A stretch of DNA of 64,000 nucleotides from CALFCX01 sp041650595 (GCA_041650595.1 JBAZKW010000010.1:1-64000); one strand, 5' to 3'; counted from the stretch's first letter, positions 28,704 to 37,611 are shown. Numbers and translations: made by a program. Notes: a model not told the origin generated them from the sequence alone.

Positions 28704-29350
28704 AACGCAAGATGCCCTTTGTTTTCTTTAAAAATAAATTCCGCTGACGGCATTTTCTTTTTGAGCGACATGACTTCCGCAGCGGGCACGATTTTATCCG
28801 CGGCACCGTAAACAAATTTGACTTTCATTTTTGACAAAGCCTCAAGGTCGAGCGGCGTCGCCAAAAGATAGTCAAGCCATTTCAAAAGCTTTTCATTTTC
28901 GAACAAGTCCAGATAATCCGCCATCAGTTTTTCCTTGAACCATGACAAAGTTTCTTTGTCTTTTAAGGAAAAACAATCACGGTAAAATTTATAAAGGTAG
29001 GCTTTTTTATTCTCCAGTAGCAGCTCCTTGACCTTTTCGACACCATCGCGCTGATATTTTTCCTTGACCCCGACCAGAATGAGCTCATCGATAAGATAAG
29101 GATTTTTTACCGCAAAGTCCGCCGCCGCAAACCCTCCCATGGACCAGCCGAACAGGGATATTTTTTTAAAACAGTTATTTTGCAAAAAGCCTATCAGCGG
29201 GTCAGAAAAAGAAAAAGGATCAAAATCCGCCGGGACTATATAGTTATATTCTATGTCCAGCTTGTCAAATATCCTGTGGTCCGTCGCCCATCCCGGCAAA
29301 AGGACGATGTCTTTTTTATGATGGCGGTTTATGTATTTGAATTTGTTCAT
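28700..29350 (-). CDS. bioH: Alpha/beta hydrolase, probable pimeloyl-ACP methyl ester esterase
   Basis: 216 residues. Oxyanion region LLPGWATDHRIF, nucleophile elbow SLFGWSMGGFAA (catalytic Ser), acid in YGAADKIVPA (Asp) and a C-terminal ENKGHLAF (His) complete a catalytic triad. Its place among the biotin genes suggests it releases pimeloyl-ACP from its methyl ester after BioC-initiated elongation, as BioH or BioG does. BioH, BioG and BioV are alternative names for unrelated or distant versions, so the symbol is functional rather than strict orthology. TATAAA lies 8 bases before the ATG, suggesting leaderless expression. Confidence 0.75.
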   Translation of the reverse strand: MNKFKYINRHHKKDIVLLPGWATDHRIFDKLDIEYNYIVPADFDPFSFSDPLIGFLQNNCFKKISLFGWSMGGFAAADFAVKNPYLIDELILVGVKEKYQRDGVEKVKELLLENKKAYLYKFYRDCFSLKDKETLSWFKEKLMADYLDLFENEKLLKWLDYLLATPLDLEALSKMKVKFVYGAADKIVPAAEVMSLKKKMPSAEFIFKENKGHLAF

Positions 29351-29423
29351 TAATCACTTTTATAGGCACCGTTCGCGACCGACACCCGTCGTTCATTCGT
29401 CCTTAATCATAACAAATTTTGGG

Positions 29424-29451
29424 TGAAATTTCCGGAAATAATGATCGATAA
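29424..29451 (+). promoter_or_regulatory. Sigma-28-like promoter for the 255-residue protein
   Basis: TGAAATTT, 14 bases, CGATAA, 36 bases before the ATG at 29488. Confidence 0.75.
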
Positions 29452-29487
29452 ATAAATGCTGAAATAATACGAAATGGGAGAATATTT

Positions 29488-30255
29488 ATGAAAGTTGCAT
29501 GGAGTCCGGAAACAAAAGCGATGACATCGTTGCAGATGAGATCACAGTTGGGCAAGCAATATGCAGTTAGATTTCCGCAGTTCGCGGGACCTGATTTAAA
29601 AGCCCGCGACCATATCAGGATCGCGGACGCGATCCTTAGATCCAGAGCAACATTTAGTCCTCTTGTTGAAGTCAATCTTGGTCTGGGAACAATGGCATTA
29701 AAGGCTCCCCTCCCAACTGAAATTGGACACTTATTCGAAAAGAACGCTGATACTAGAGAAATCCAAAGGAAACACTTGGCATCATTGGGCGGCGTTTATA
29801 GAAAGCTTTTGGCAGCAGGGCTTTATTCCCGTATTGTCGGCATCGATTTGAGTAGTGATGGATGGATGACCAGGATATGGAATTCCTATACACGTGGTGA
29901 AGAATACGCGGCTTTTAGTGAAGTATTAGAGCAATATCATGTCCCGGAATCTTCAATGCCTAGTATATTTGTACACCCTTATAAACCAACTGATGTGGAG
30001 AATTTAATAGCAACATGGTGCCAAGCGTTCTTAGATCCAATATTTTATAGCCCGGAGTTCGAATTCCTTCGGTCACATCACGGACTTGGTCCCGTGCTTA
30101 AGACGGCTCTTGTAGCGTACGATTTCTTTGAACAAATAGCTAGCTTCCTAAATAAAGACAAAAGTGATAAGGACCCGACAAAATACGCTAATCTGCTTCC
30201 ATTGAATTTAGCCGTAGCGGAAGAATTAACGAAGTTGGGTATTGAAACGGTTTAA
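29488..30255 (+). CDS. Unknown protein of the sigma-28-like regulon
   Basis: 255 residues, soluble, no signal peptide. No recognised domain. Mostly helical with a few aromatic-rich segments (SSDGWMTRIWNSYTRGEEYAAF, IATWCQAFLDPIFYSPEFEFL). GGGAG 7 bases before the ATG is a good ribosome site. It lies on the opposite strand to the biotin genes, between the bioH-like gene and bioF. Confidence 0.7.
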   Translation: MKVAWSPETKAMTSLQMRSQLGKQYAVRFPQFAGPDLKARDHIRIADAILRSRATFSPLVEVNLGLGTMALKAPLPTEIGHLFEKNADTREIQRKHLASLGGVYRKLLAAGLYSRIVGIDLSSDGWMTRIWNSYTRGEEYAAFSEVLEQYHVPESSMPSIFVHPYKPTDVENLIATWCQAFLDPIFYSPEFEFLRSHHGLGPVLKTALVAYDFFEQIASFLNKDKSDKDPTKYANLLPLNLAVAEELTKLGIETV

Positions 30256-30270
30256 GATTTTAGTCGGTTA

Positions 30271-30364
30271 GTCATTGCGAGGAGGTCGCTCCAGCGACTG
30301 ACGAAGCAATCTACATGGTTTCGTTTGCAGACTTTATAGATTGCTTCGCTTCGCTCGCAATGAC
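30271..30364. repeat. TCATTGCGAG palindromic repeat, copy 1
   Basis: GTCATTGCGAGG ... GAAGCAATC at the left and GATTGCTTCG ... CGCAATGAC at the right form a large inverted repeat of about 94 bp. Further copies are at 34273-34356 and 54114-54181. The right half is translated as the C-terminus of BioF. Confidence 0.85.
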
Positions 30365-31507
30365 GTCAATTACTTTGTCCAACATCTGTTCCATATGCCC
30401 CCAGTTCACCGAAAACCTAACCCTCGCCTGTCCTTTGGGAACTGTCGGATATCTTATTGGCAACGCCCAAATCCCGCTTGCCTTTAATCTTTCTGATAGA
30501 GATATCGCCCTAGAATTTTCACCCATTATTAGTGGAATTATTTGTGTGTAGCGGCGGGTTTTAAACCCGCCGCAACCTGGCGTTACAAAACCCTTTTCCG
30601 CTAAAATCCCTCCAAAATATTCCGCATTCTCTAGAAGTTTTTTCCGCCTCTGCGGCTCTTTTTTTACAAGTTCCATGCTCCTTAAGTTGCACGCAACGAC
30701 AGCCGGAGGAAGCGCGGTAGAATAAATAAAGCTCCTGCATGAGTTGATCAAATACTGCCTTATTTTTTTTGAACAGGCAATATACGCGCCACAGCTTCCC
30801 AGCGCTTTGCTAAAAGTCCCCATAATCAATTCGACCTCATCACTAAGTCCTAGTTCTTCAACGATCCCAGATCCATTCTTCCCAAATATTCCTGTCGCGT
30901 GTGCTTCGTCCACCATTAAGGACGCACCGTATTTATTTTTAACTTTCACCAACTCTTTCAACGGCGCAATATCTCCATCCATACTAAAAACAGATTCCGT
31001 TATTATTAAGGGTTTTTTGGTATTTTCTTTTTTGAGCAGTTCTTCCAGCTGCCGCGTATCATTATGTTTAAACCTGTGGAATCTTGCTCCCGACATCATA
31101 ATCCCGTCTACGATACTCGCGTGGCACAGCCTGTCAAAGAAAACCGTATCTTCTTTTGACAACAGGGAGCTTATTATCCCGATATTAGCCTGATAACCGC
31201 TGTTAAACACGAGTGAAACTTCTTTTCCTTTGAATTTTGCGGTAGAATCCTCAAGCTCATGAAAAAGCTCGCTGTCCCCGCTTAAAAGCCTGGAACCGCC
31301 GGACCCTGTTCCGTACTTTTCCGCAGCTTGTGTTGCAGCTTGTATCATTTCGGGATGACGGGAAAGTCCGAGATAATCGTTGGAAGAAAAATCAATGTAT
31401 TCTTTGCCCGCGATACGGATGGAGACGCTATTTTTTGAGGCTATCGGTTTTAAAATGCGCAAAGCACCGTCTTTTGTTCTCTCAAAAATGAATTTGTCAT
31501 AATCCAT
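30311..31507 (-). CDS. bioF: 8-amino-7-oxononanoate synthase
   Basis: 398 residues. PLP-dependent alpha-oxoamine synthase that condenses pimeloyl-ACP/CoA with alanine. Visible: FSSNDYLGLSRHP, GTGSGGSRLLSG, VFNSGYQANIG, MVDEAHATGIFG, and GTFSKALGSCGAY with the PLP lysine. The core ends near VNWGHMEQMLDKVIDV. The final IASEAKQSIKSANETM is read from the dispersed repeat at 30271-30364, so the native stop appears replaced. 61 bases separate it from the upstream bioB, with no clear promoter, so one operon is likely. Confidence 0.93.
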   Translation of the reverse strand: MDYDKFIFERTKDGALRILKPIASKNSVSIRIAGKEYIDFSSNDYLGLSRHPEMIQAATQAAEKYGTGSGGSRLLSGDSELFHELEDSTAKFKGKEVSLVFNSGYQANIGIISSLLSKEDTVFFDRLCHASIVDGIMMSGARFHRFKHNDTRQLEELLKKENTKKPLIITESVFSMDGDIAPLKELVKVKNKYGASLMVDEAHATGIFGKNGSGIVEELGLSDEVELIMGTFSKALGSCGAYIACSKKIRQYLINSCRSFIYSTALPPAVVACNLRSMELVKKEPQRRKKLLENAEYFGGILAEKGFVTPGCGGFKTRRYTQIIPLIMGENSRAISLSERLKASGIWALPIRYPTVPKGQARVRFSVNWGHMEQMLDKVIDVIASEAKQSIKSANETM

Positions 31508-31568
31508 AAAGTAAAATCCATATCATCTATGTTCTCCGAATCGCTCGTCATTCTTCATGCGTCATCCT

Positions 31569-32492
31569 TCATTCTTCTTTCCCCCACATCTCTTCCATCT
31601 CCTCCACCAATGCCCTGTCTTCTTCGACAGGTCTCCCCTTTGTGGTCAAATAGCCGCCGATCAGCATTCCGTTTGCTCCCGCGCGAAAAATATCCTGCTG
31701 ATGGCCTTTGAATTTTGTTTCCCTGCCCGCCGCGACTTTTATGACCTTGCCGGGAAGTATTATCCTGAAAATCGCGATCGTCTTCATTGCATCTTCTACG
31801 CTGATATTGTCCGCACCTTGAAGAGGGGTCCCTTTTATCGGGTTCAGAATATTTATTGGAATAGAATCCACGTCAAGCTCTTTGAGCAAAAGAGCCATGT
31901 CGATCCTGTCTTTCCATGATTCTCCAAGGCCTATTATTCCTCCGCTGCAGACCTCAAGTCCCGCCTTTTTTGCCGATTTAATAGTATTTACTCTTTGGTC
32001 AAAGCTATGTGTCGAGACTATTTTAGGATAAAAATCCCTTGAAGTTTCTATATTATGATGATATCTTGTCAAACCTGCCAGCTTCAATAACAAAAGATCA
32101 TCTAAGGATAACGCCCCCAAAGAAGCGTCCATAATCATCCCTACATCTGAAATGATCTTTGTGACCGTTCCTGAAATAAGCGCCAGTTCCTCAGGGGAAA
32201 GAGAATTGCCGCTCGTCACTATGCAAAACCTGTGGGCTCCGTATCCTTTGGCAGTTCTTGCCTCTTCGACCATAGTCTTCATGGACTTGAGAGGATATGA
32301 AGCGATATCCGTAGAATAATGAGATGATTGCGCGCAAAACCTGCAGTCTTCGGAGCATGCGCCGCTTTTGGCATTGGTGATGGTGCAAAGGTCTATATTT
32401 GAGCCTGATTTTTCGGCTCTTATAGTATCTGCCAACCGCATAAGCTCGGAAAGAGACCTGTCCTGCAGTTTATAAAGCTCGGCATCGTACAC
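31569..32492 (-). CDS. bioB: Biotin synthase
   Basis: 307 residues. Radical-SAM enzyme inserting sulphur into dethiobiotin. Cluster motif C46-x3-C50-x2-C53 (ACSEDCRFCAQSSHY), with NIETSRDFYP, CSGGIIGLGES and INILNPIKGTPL as in BioB. The family's conserved Cys/Arg of the second cluster lie in this order. GTG start, one base after the stop of the 54-residue gene at 32494-32658, so the two are tightly coupled. Confidence 0.95.
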   Translation of the reverse strand: MYDAELYKLQDRSLSELMRLADTIRAEKSGSNIDLCTITNAKSGACSEDCRFCAQSSHYSTDIASYPLKSMKTMVEEARTAKGYGAHRFCIVTSGNSLSPEELALISGTVTKIISDVGMIMDASLGALSLDDLLLLKLAGLTRYHHNIETSRDFYPKIVSTHSFDQRVNTIKSAKKAGLEVCSGGIIGLGESWKDRIDMALLLKELDVDSIPINILNPIKGTPLQGADNISVEDAMKTIAIFRIILPGKVIKVAAGRETKFKGHQQDIFRAGANGMLIGGYLTTKGRPVEEDRALVEEMEEMWGKEE

Positions 32493-32493
32493 T

Positions 32494-32658
32494 TTAAGCC
32501 GGCTGTTCGTTCTCGGCTATGAATTTTTTTACTTCTTCTATGTTTTCAACCACAAGCCTTGCCTTGGACAGCCCGAACATAAAAGGATATCTGTCTGTCT
32601 CGTTCCTTTTAAGCACGATCATCGGCTTGCCCTGATATTCGGATCTCTCTACTACCAT
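32494..32658 (-). CDS. Small conserved-looking protein upstream of bioB
   Basis: 54 residues: MVVERSEYQGKPMIVLKRNE, then TDRYPFMFGLSKARLVVENI, then an acidic/basic helix. AGGAAGGAG about 11 bases upstream is a plausible ribosome site. The last codon is one base from the bioB GTG, which strongly supports a real gene. Soluble, beta-alpha pattern, no known motif. The compact fold and conserved-like FPFxxGLsKARL phrase resemble small proteins of unknown function found beside metabolic operons. Role in biotin synthesis is only suggested by position. Confidence 0.7.
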   Translation of the reverse strand: MVVERSEYQGKPMIVLKRNETDRYPFMFGLSKARLVVENIEEVKKFIAENEQPA

Positions 32659-32742
32659 TGGTATTCACGCTCCTTCCTGTTAATTGATGTGTATTATATT
32701 ACCAAAGTAAACAAATATAATCAAATGTATACATTGCAACGG

Positions 32743-32771
32743 TTGAATAAAGTAATCTTTTGTGTTATGAT
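32743..32771 (+). promoter_or_regulatory. Sigma-70-like promoter for the homospermidine synthase gene
   Basis: TTGAAT (32743-32748), 17 bases, TATGAT (32766-32771), 29 bases before the start at 32801. Confidence 0.65.
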
Positions 32772-32800
32772 TTTGTTTAGTAACACGAAGGGAGAAAGAA

Positions 32801-34267
32801 TTGAAGTTTAACGGGAAAATACTGGTCATAGGATGCGGTTTTGTCTCAAGGTGTACGGTCCCCCTGATACTAAAACATGTGGAGATGGACCCTAAAAAAA
32901 TAACGGTAATCGACTTTGCGGATAACAGCGATTATATAAGTGACGCGATAAACGAAGGTGTAAGGTTTAAAGTTGACAAAATAACAAGGTCGAACATTGC
33001 GGCAAAGCTCGCAAGTTATGTAGGCAAAGGTGATATGATCATCGATCTCGCATGGAACATAGAATGCACCGAAATACTTACGTGGTGCCACGACCATAAT
33101 GTGATGTATATAAACACTTCCGTTGAACTATGGGATCCTTACGAAGGCGCCAAAGATAAAATGCCCGCTGAGCGCACACTATATGTAAGGCACATGGCTA
33201 TCAGAAAGATGATAGAGGGATGGAAAAACAAAAAAAGCCTGCCTGCCGGCAGGCAGGGCTCGACTGCCGTTATAGAACACGGAGCCAATCCGGGTCTTGT
33301 GTCTCATTTTACAAAGACAGGCCTTGTCGACATCGCAAAAAAACTTATCAAGTCCAAACCGAAAGACAAAAGGATCCCGCAGATAAAGAAAGCATTGAGC
33401 ACAAAAGACTTTGCAAAACTTTCTATGCTGCTCGGAGTAAAAGTCATCCATATAAGCGAGCGGGACACGCAGATATCCGATAAGCCCAAAGAAGTTAATG
33501 AGTTTGTAAATACATGGAGCGTGGAAGGCTTCCGGGAAGAAGGTATCGCCCCTGCCGAAATGGGATGGGGAACTCACGAAAAAAGAGTGCCCGACGGAGC
33601 CCACTTTCATCAGGGAGGTCCGGGAAACCAGATATGCCTTCCGCAAATGGGCATAAAGACATGGGTCAGGTCTTGGGTCCCCTGCGGTGAGATAACCGGT
33701 ATGATCGTCCGGCACGGCGAGGCTTTTACTATATCGGACCATCTAACCGTCCGGGAAAACGGAAAGCCTGTTTACAGGCCTACGGTGCATTACGCCTACT
33801 GCCCTGCCGATGCGGCTATCAATTCGCTCCACGAACTTGAAATGAGACAGTTAGACCTCCAGAGCAATCAAAGGGTCATGACGGATGAGATCATAGAAGG
33901 AAGAGACGAGCTCGGCGTCCTGATAATGGGGCATGATTTTAAATCCTGGTGGGTCGGCTCTTTGCTTGACATACATGAATCAAGGGAGCTTGCCCCACAC
34001 CAAAACGCCACGACACTTCAGGTTGCCTGTTCCGTGATAGCCGCGGTGCTGTGGATGATGAAAAATCCAAAAAAAGGTGTGTGTGTACCGGATAATCTGC
34101 CTCATGAAGAGATCCTTAGCGTGGCAAAAGAGTATCTGGGACCTTTCGTTTCGGCACCTGTCGACTGGACTCCGTTAAAAACGAGAGTAGACCTGTACCA
34201 AGACTATAACAAAGTAAAATTCGATCGCAAAGACCCGTGGCAGTTCCACAATTTCTTGGTACAATAG
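32801..34267 (+). CDS. hss: Homospermidine synthase (saccharopine dehydrogenase-like)
   Basis: 488 residues from a TTG start (GGGAGAAAG upstream). Rossmann motif VIGCGFVSRC near residue 7, DLAWNIECTEIL, NTSVELWDPY, AVIEHGANPGLVSHF and the long catalytic region GWGTHEKRVPDGAHFHQGGPGN fit bacterial homospermidine synthase, which makes sym-homospermidine from putrescine with NAD. The residues KKSLPAGRQGS (about 144-154) come from a 20-bp palindrome at 33238-33257 inserted in frame. The next gene is a PLP decarboxylase that would supply putrescine, so together they form a polyamine route. Confidence 0.85.
   Translation: MKFNGKILVIGCGFVSRCTVPLILKHVEMDPKKITVIDFADNSDYISDAINEGVRFKVDKITRSNIAAKLASYVGKGDMIIDLAWNIECTEILTWCHDHNVMYINTSVELWDPYEGAKDKMPAERTLYVRHMAIRKMIEGWKNKKSLPAGRQGSTAVIEHGANPGLVSHFTKTGLVDIAKKLIKSKPKDKRIPQIKKALSTKDFAKLSMLLGVKVIHISERDTQISDKPKEVNEFVNTWSVEGFREEGIAPAEMGWGTHEKRVPDGAHFHQGGPGNQICLPQMGIKTWVRSWVPCGEITGMIVRHGEAFTISDHLTVRENGKPVYRPTVHYAYCPADAAINSLHELEMRQLDLQSNQRVMTDEIIEGRDELGVLIMGHDFKSWWVGSLLDIHESRELAPHQNATTLQVACSVIAAVLWMMKNPKKGVCVPDNLPHEEILSVAKEYLGPFVSAPVDWTPLKTRVDLYQDYNKVKFDRKDPWQFHNFLVQ
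33238..33257 (+). repeat. LPAGRQ palindromic repeat inside a coding sequence
   Basis: A perfect 20-bp palindrome, CCTGCCTGCCGGCAGGCAGG, translated as S-LPAGRQ-G within homospermidine synthase. The same peptide is known as an in-frame repeat product in several candidate-phylum genomes (general knowledge). Confidence 0.85.
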
Positions 34268-34272
34268 AAAGA

Positions 34273-34356
34273 GTCATTGCGAACCCCGACTTGTCGGGGT
34301 GAAGCAATCCCATAATACCTTGGGATTGCTTCGTCGCATAAGCTCCTCGCAATGAC
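34273..34356. repeat. TCATTGCGAG palindromic repeat, copy 2
   Basis: GTCATTGCGAACCCCGACTTGTCGGGGTGAAGCAATCCC ... GGGATTGCTTCG ... CTCGCAATGAC. Its last bases contain the first ATG of the decarboxylase gene at 34352. Confidence 0.85.
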
Positions 34357-35488
34357 AGATAAAATGCAAAAAACGAAAGACCTTATAAAGACCATACGCC
34401 GGGAAACAAAGAAACACGGCACCCCGCTGATGATCATCAGCAAAGCCGCGTTAAAAGCCCAGTTCAATCTTTTCAAAAAATACCTGCCTGATGTCGAGCC
34501 GTATTACGCGATAAAGGCAAATCCCGCCCCCGGGATCATAAAGTTCTTCGCGGACCTGGGAGCCGGTTTTGATGTGGCATCGGCAAACGAAATGAAAACG
34601 GTGCTTTCTTTGGGGGTCAAGCCGGAAAAGATAATATTTGCCAACACTATCAAATCCGAAAAGGATATGATCTTTTCAAAAAAGAACGGCGTCAAACTGA
34701 TGACTTTCGACAACGAGCCGGAACTTTATAAGATCGCAAAGAACTGTCCCGGCGCAAAAGTGCTAGCAAGAATAAAAGTAGCCAATGTCGGCAGCATAGT
34801 AGAACTTTCTCTCAAATTCGGCGCCGACCCGGAACAGGCCGTCCCGTTCCTCATAAAAGCAAAAAAACTCGGACTAAAACCTTCTGGAGTGGCTTTTCAC
34901 GTCGGATCACAATGCCTGGACGCAAGCAATTATATTCAGGCTCTGGAAATAAGCTCGGCCATATTCTATGAGGCAAAACAAAATGGAATAAAGTTGAACA
35001 TACTGGATATAGGCGGAGGATTCCCTATAAAACATTTTGACAGAGATGATCATATTGATTTTCAAACTCTGGCCTCAAAAATAAGAAAAGAACTAAAAAG
35101 GCTTTTTGACAAAGAGACAAAGTTCATCGCCGAGCCCGGAAGGTATTTTGCGGGCCCTGCAGGACTGTTGATAACGCGGGTTGTGGGCAGAACTTTCAGG
35201 AACAACAAGAATTACTATTATCTGGATGACGGCATTTATCAGGATTTTTCGGGGATCGTATTCGATCACTGCAAATACCAGTTCAACGCGATTAAGCGCG
35301 GACACAAGTTCTTGAGCACGCTGGCAGGACCTACCTGCGATTCTTTCGACACTATATCCCAAAGCGAAGAACTTCCGGAACTTGAGGTCGGGGATATAGT
35401 ATATGTAAAGAACATCGGCGCGTACTCATGCGCTTCAGCGGTGCCTGGATTCAACGGGTTTATGCCGGCAAAGATAGTATTGATATAA
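34352..35488 (+). CDS. Group IV PLP decarboxylase (ornithine/DAP/arginine type)
   Basis: 378 residues from 34352, or 374 from the in-frame ATG at 34364. The first ATG lies inside the repeat at 34273-34356, so the second may be the ancestral start. PLP lysine in YYAIKANP (about residue 55), LGAGFDVASANEMK, HVGSQC, LDIGGGFP, AEPGRYF, and the C-terminal catalytic AGPTCDSFD. The eukaryotic-type ornithine decarboxylase layout, next to homospermidine synthase, makes ornithine the likeliest substrate; lysine or diaminopimelate remain possible. Co-directional with hss, about 85 bases downstream. Confidence 0.85.
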   Translation: MTDKMQKTKDLIKTIRRETKKHGTPLMIISKAALKAQFNLFKKYLPDVEPYYAIKANPAPGIIKFFADLGAGFDVASANEMKTVLSLGVKPEKIIFANTIKSEKDMIFSKKNGVKLMTFDNEPELYKIAKNCPGAKVLARIKVANVGSIVELSLKFGADPEQAVPFLIKAKKLGLKPSGVAFHVGSQCLDASNYIQALEISSAIFYEAKQNGIKLNILDIGGGFPIKHFDRDDHIDFQTLASKIRKELKRLFDKETKFIAEPGRYFAGPAGLLITRVVGRTFRNNKNYYYLDDGIYQDFSGIVFDHCKYQFNAIKRGHKFLSTLAGPTCDSFDTISQSEELPELEVGDIVYVKNIGAYSCASAVPGFNGFMPAKIVLI

Positions 35489-35612
35489 AGTTAAAAGTAA
35501 AAAGTTAGAAGTTTAAAGTAAGGGATTCTTTGCTGCACAAAGAATAAAATTTTCAAAATGTGCGGAGCACACATCACTTATGACTTTTAGCTTTTTACTT
35601 TTTACTTCGCTT
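35489..35612. repeat. AAAGTTAAAAGT inverted repeat
   Basis: AAAGTTAAAAGTAAAAAGTTAGAAGT at the left and ACTTTTAGCTTTTTACTTTTTACTT at the right are near-complementary. A second small hairpin, TTCTTTGCTGCACAAAGAA, lies between them. The block fills the gap between convergent genes and may terminate both. Confidence 0.65.
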
Positions 35613-35616
35613 GTAA

Positions 35617-37611
35617 TTATTTATCCCAGATCAAGTCTCTGTACTCGCTAACCATCCTCTGAGTGGAAAAATACGCAGATTCGACAATGCAATTTACCAT
35701 CATGTCTATCCATTTTGAAGACCCGATATCCTCTATGCCGGAAACCGTATCGTAATATGAGGTCATAAGCCCGGACAATGCTCCGTAAAGCGCCGATGAA
35801 TCCTGGTCCATCTTAAGGTCCGCCTCCGAGCCAAGCTCTCCCTCTCGGGGCACATAACCGAATGTCTCCCCTATCCCCTTGTCCGCTGCTTCTACGATCC
35901 ATCCGTCAACAGTGCTCAGCTGGACCACCCCGTTGGCAATCGCTTTCATGCCGGAGGTTCCGGAAGCTTCAAAAGGCGGCAGAGGATTGTTGAGCCATAC
36001 ATCGACCGAAGAAGTGAGCAGTTTGGCAAAATAAGTGTCATAATTTTCCAGGAACAGGATCCTCAGTGTCTTTCTCTGCCCGCCGAGGTGGTTTATCTTT
36101 TCCATTATTTCGTCCATATAATGCGCGGCTGACACATCTGCCGGATGGGCCTTGCCTGCTATTATTATTTGAAGCTCGCCGATATTCTTTGAAAACTCGA
36201 CAAGCTTGTTCACGTCCTGAAAGAGCATGGTCGGCCTTTTGTAAGTGGCAAACCTTCTGGCCCATGACAGCGTAAAAGCATCTGGACTAAAGAACCATTG
36301 CTTGAACATCCCGGCAATTTGTTTTTTGTTCTCGATATGCGCCTCCCAAAGGTCTTTTCTAAAATTTAGATCACCCTTTAATTTTGCGGCATTTGCCAGA
36401 AGCGTCGGATCGGACTCAAAACTGCCTATAACATTTTTGTGCTTGAGCAGCGCTTTTTTTATCGGGTCTGACATCCATGTAAACGTGTGGATCCCGTTGG
36501 TTATGCTCTTTATCTTGTCCCTGTGGGCGGGAAATTGTATCCTGGTCACTTCTCCGTGCTTTTTGGAAACGGCATTCACCGCATCACAGGCGTTCATGCA
36601 CAGCTGCGTGAGATTTGCAACGTTGTGGTTATGCGGATCGGTCCCGAACCTTCTGACGATCTCCGTCCGATCCTGTCCTGCAGCCCCTTCGATCTCCATA
36701 AAATCGAACCTGTCATGTCCGGCTTCGACGGGTGTGTGGCAGGTATAGGAAAAGATCTTTTTTAGGGAGTCGACATCCTGGCTGGTGCGCACCTTTTCGA
36801 CAAAAGCAAAAGCCGCGTGCCCTTCGTTCAGGTGATATTTGCCGACATTATAACCGAGCGCCTCGAGCGCCTTTATCCCTCCGACACCCAGTATCATCCT
36901 TTGCGAAAGTTTTATCCAGGCATTGGTGCTGCGATAGAGTTGATCGGTAAGTTCGTGCAGATATTCCGGATTATCCTCGTGTACCGCATCCAAAAGCACC
37001 AGAGGAACAACGCTTTTGAGATCGTAAGAGTAAACATAGTATTTCCACAGGCGCAGCTTCAGTTTGTGGCCGCTCAGATCTATTTCTACCGTCTTGTCCA
37101 TCGGGATAAGCCCGGGATATGAATCCGGGTCCCAAGAAAGCGCTTCCGGGAACTGTCCTCCTCCGCGGAACCAGAACTTTTGCTGAAAATATCCTTTGTG
37201 CCAAAGTATCCCTATCGCGACCAAAGATACCTTTAAGTCCGCAGCGGATTTTAGCGTGTCCCCGGCCAAAACCCCGAGACCCCCGCTGTATATAGGAAGG
37301 TCCAGGAGTTTTTCTATCGAGATCTGGTGAAAATAGTCCATCTGCTTAAGATTGGAAAACACCTCGTGGTTGCGGGAAACATTGGATTCGTCTATTTCAT
37401 TCTCAGTTTCATATGTATGGTAAATGCTCGGCCCAAGACCGTATTCCATTGAAAAATAAGCAACGGATGAAATTTCCTTTGCCCTTAAAGCCTCTTCCGC
37501 TTTGATAATAGGTTTTATAGGGAACCCTAAAAATTTGGAGTCGGAAATATCCTTGAGATATTCCGTTTTTGAAGTATCGATACCGATCAAATCGAGGATG
37601 TTCTTATCCAT
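35617..37611 (-). CDS. glgP: Alpha-glucan phosphorylase, short type
   Basis: 664 residues, the length of the archaeal/Thermus-type GT35 phosphorylases rather than the ~800-residue classical form. FSMEYGLGPSIYHTYE, YSGGLGVLAGDTLKSAADL, HLNEGHAAFAFVEKV and GHDRFDFMEIEG are GT35 features. The PLP-binding EASGTSGMKAIANG follows, with DGWIVEAADKGIGETFGY. It phosphorolyses glycogen-like glucan to glucose-1-phosphate. Start at 37611; a TATAGA box about 11 bases upstream and no strong ribosome site suggest a short leader. Confidence 0.9.
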   Translation of the reverse strand: MDKNILDLIGIDTSKTEYLKDISDSKFLGFPIKPIIKAEEALRAKEISSVAYFSMEYGLGPSIYHTYETENEIDESNVSRNHEVFSNLKQMDYFHQISIEKLLDLPIYSGGLGVLAGDTLKSAADLKVSLVAIGILWHKGYFQQKFWFRGGGQFPEALSWDPDSYPGLIPMDKTVEIDLSGHKLKLRLWKYYVYSYDLKSVVPLVLLDAVHEDNPEYLHELTDQLYRSTNAWIKLSQRMILGVGGIKALEALGYNVGKYHLNEGHAAFAFVEKVRTSQDVDSLKKIFSYTCHTPVEAGHDRFDFMEIEGAAGQDRTEIVRRFGTDPHNHNVANLTQLCMNACDAVNAVSKKHGEVTRIQFPAHRDKIKSITNGIHTFTWMSDPIKKALLKHKNVIGSFESDPTLLANAAKLKGDLNFRKDLWEAHIENKKQIAGMFKQWFFSPDAFTLSWARRFATYKRPTMLFQDVNKLVEFSKNIGELQIIIAGKAHPADVSAAHYMDEIMEKINHLGGQRKTLRILFLENYDTYFAKLLTSSVDVWLNNPLPPFEASGTSGMKAIANGVVQLSTVDGWIVEAADKGIGETFGYVPREGELGSEADLKMDQDSSALYGALSGLMTSYYDTVSGIEDIGSSKWIDMMVNCIVESAYFSTQRMVSEYRDLIWDK

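Noticed and set aside
32706..32731. Possible BirA operator: GTAAAC ... GTATAC upstream of the bioB operon
   Set aside because: The half-sites are 14 bases apart instead of the usual 16-17, and one half is imperfect. Not supported without a genome-wide comparison.
33179..33742. 187-codon minus-strand frame inside homospermidine synthase
   Set aside because: Shadow frame; the plus-strand product has clear family motifs.
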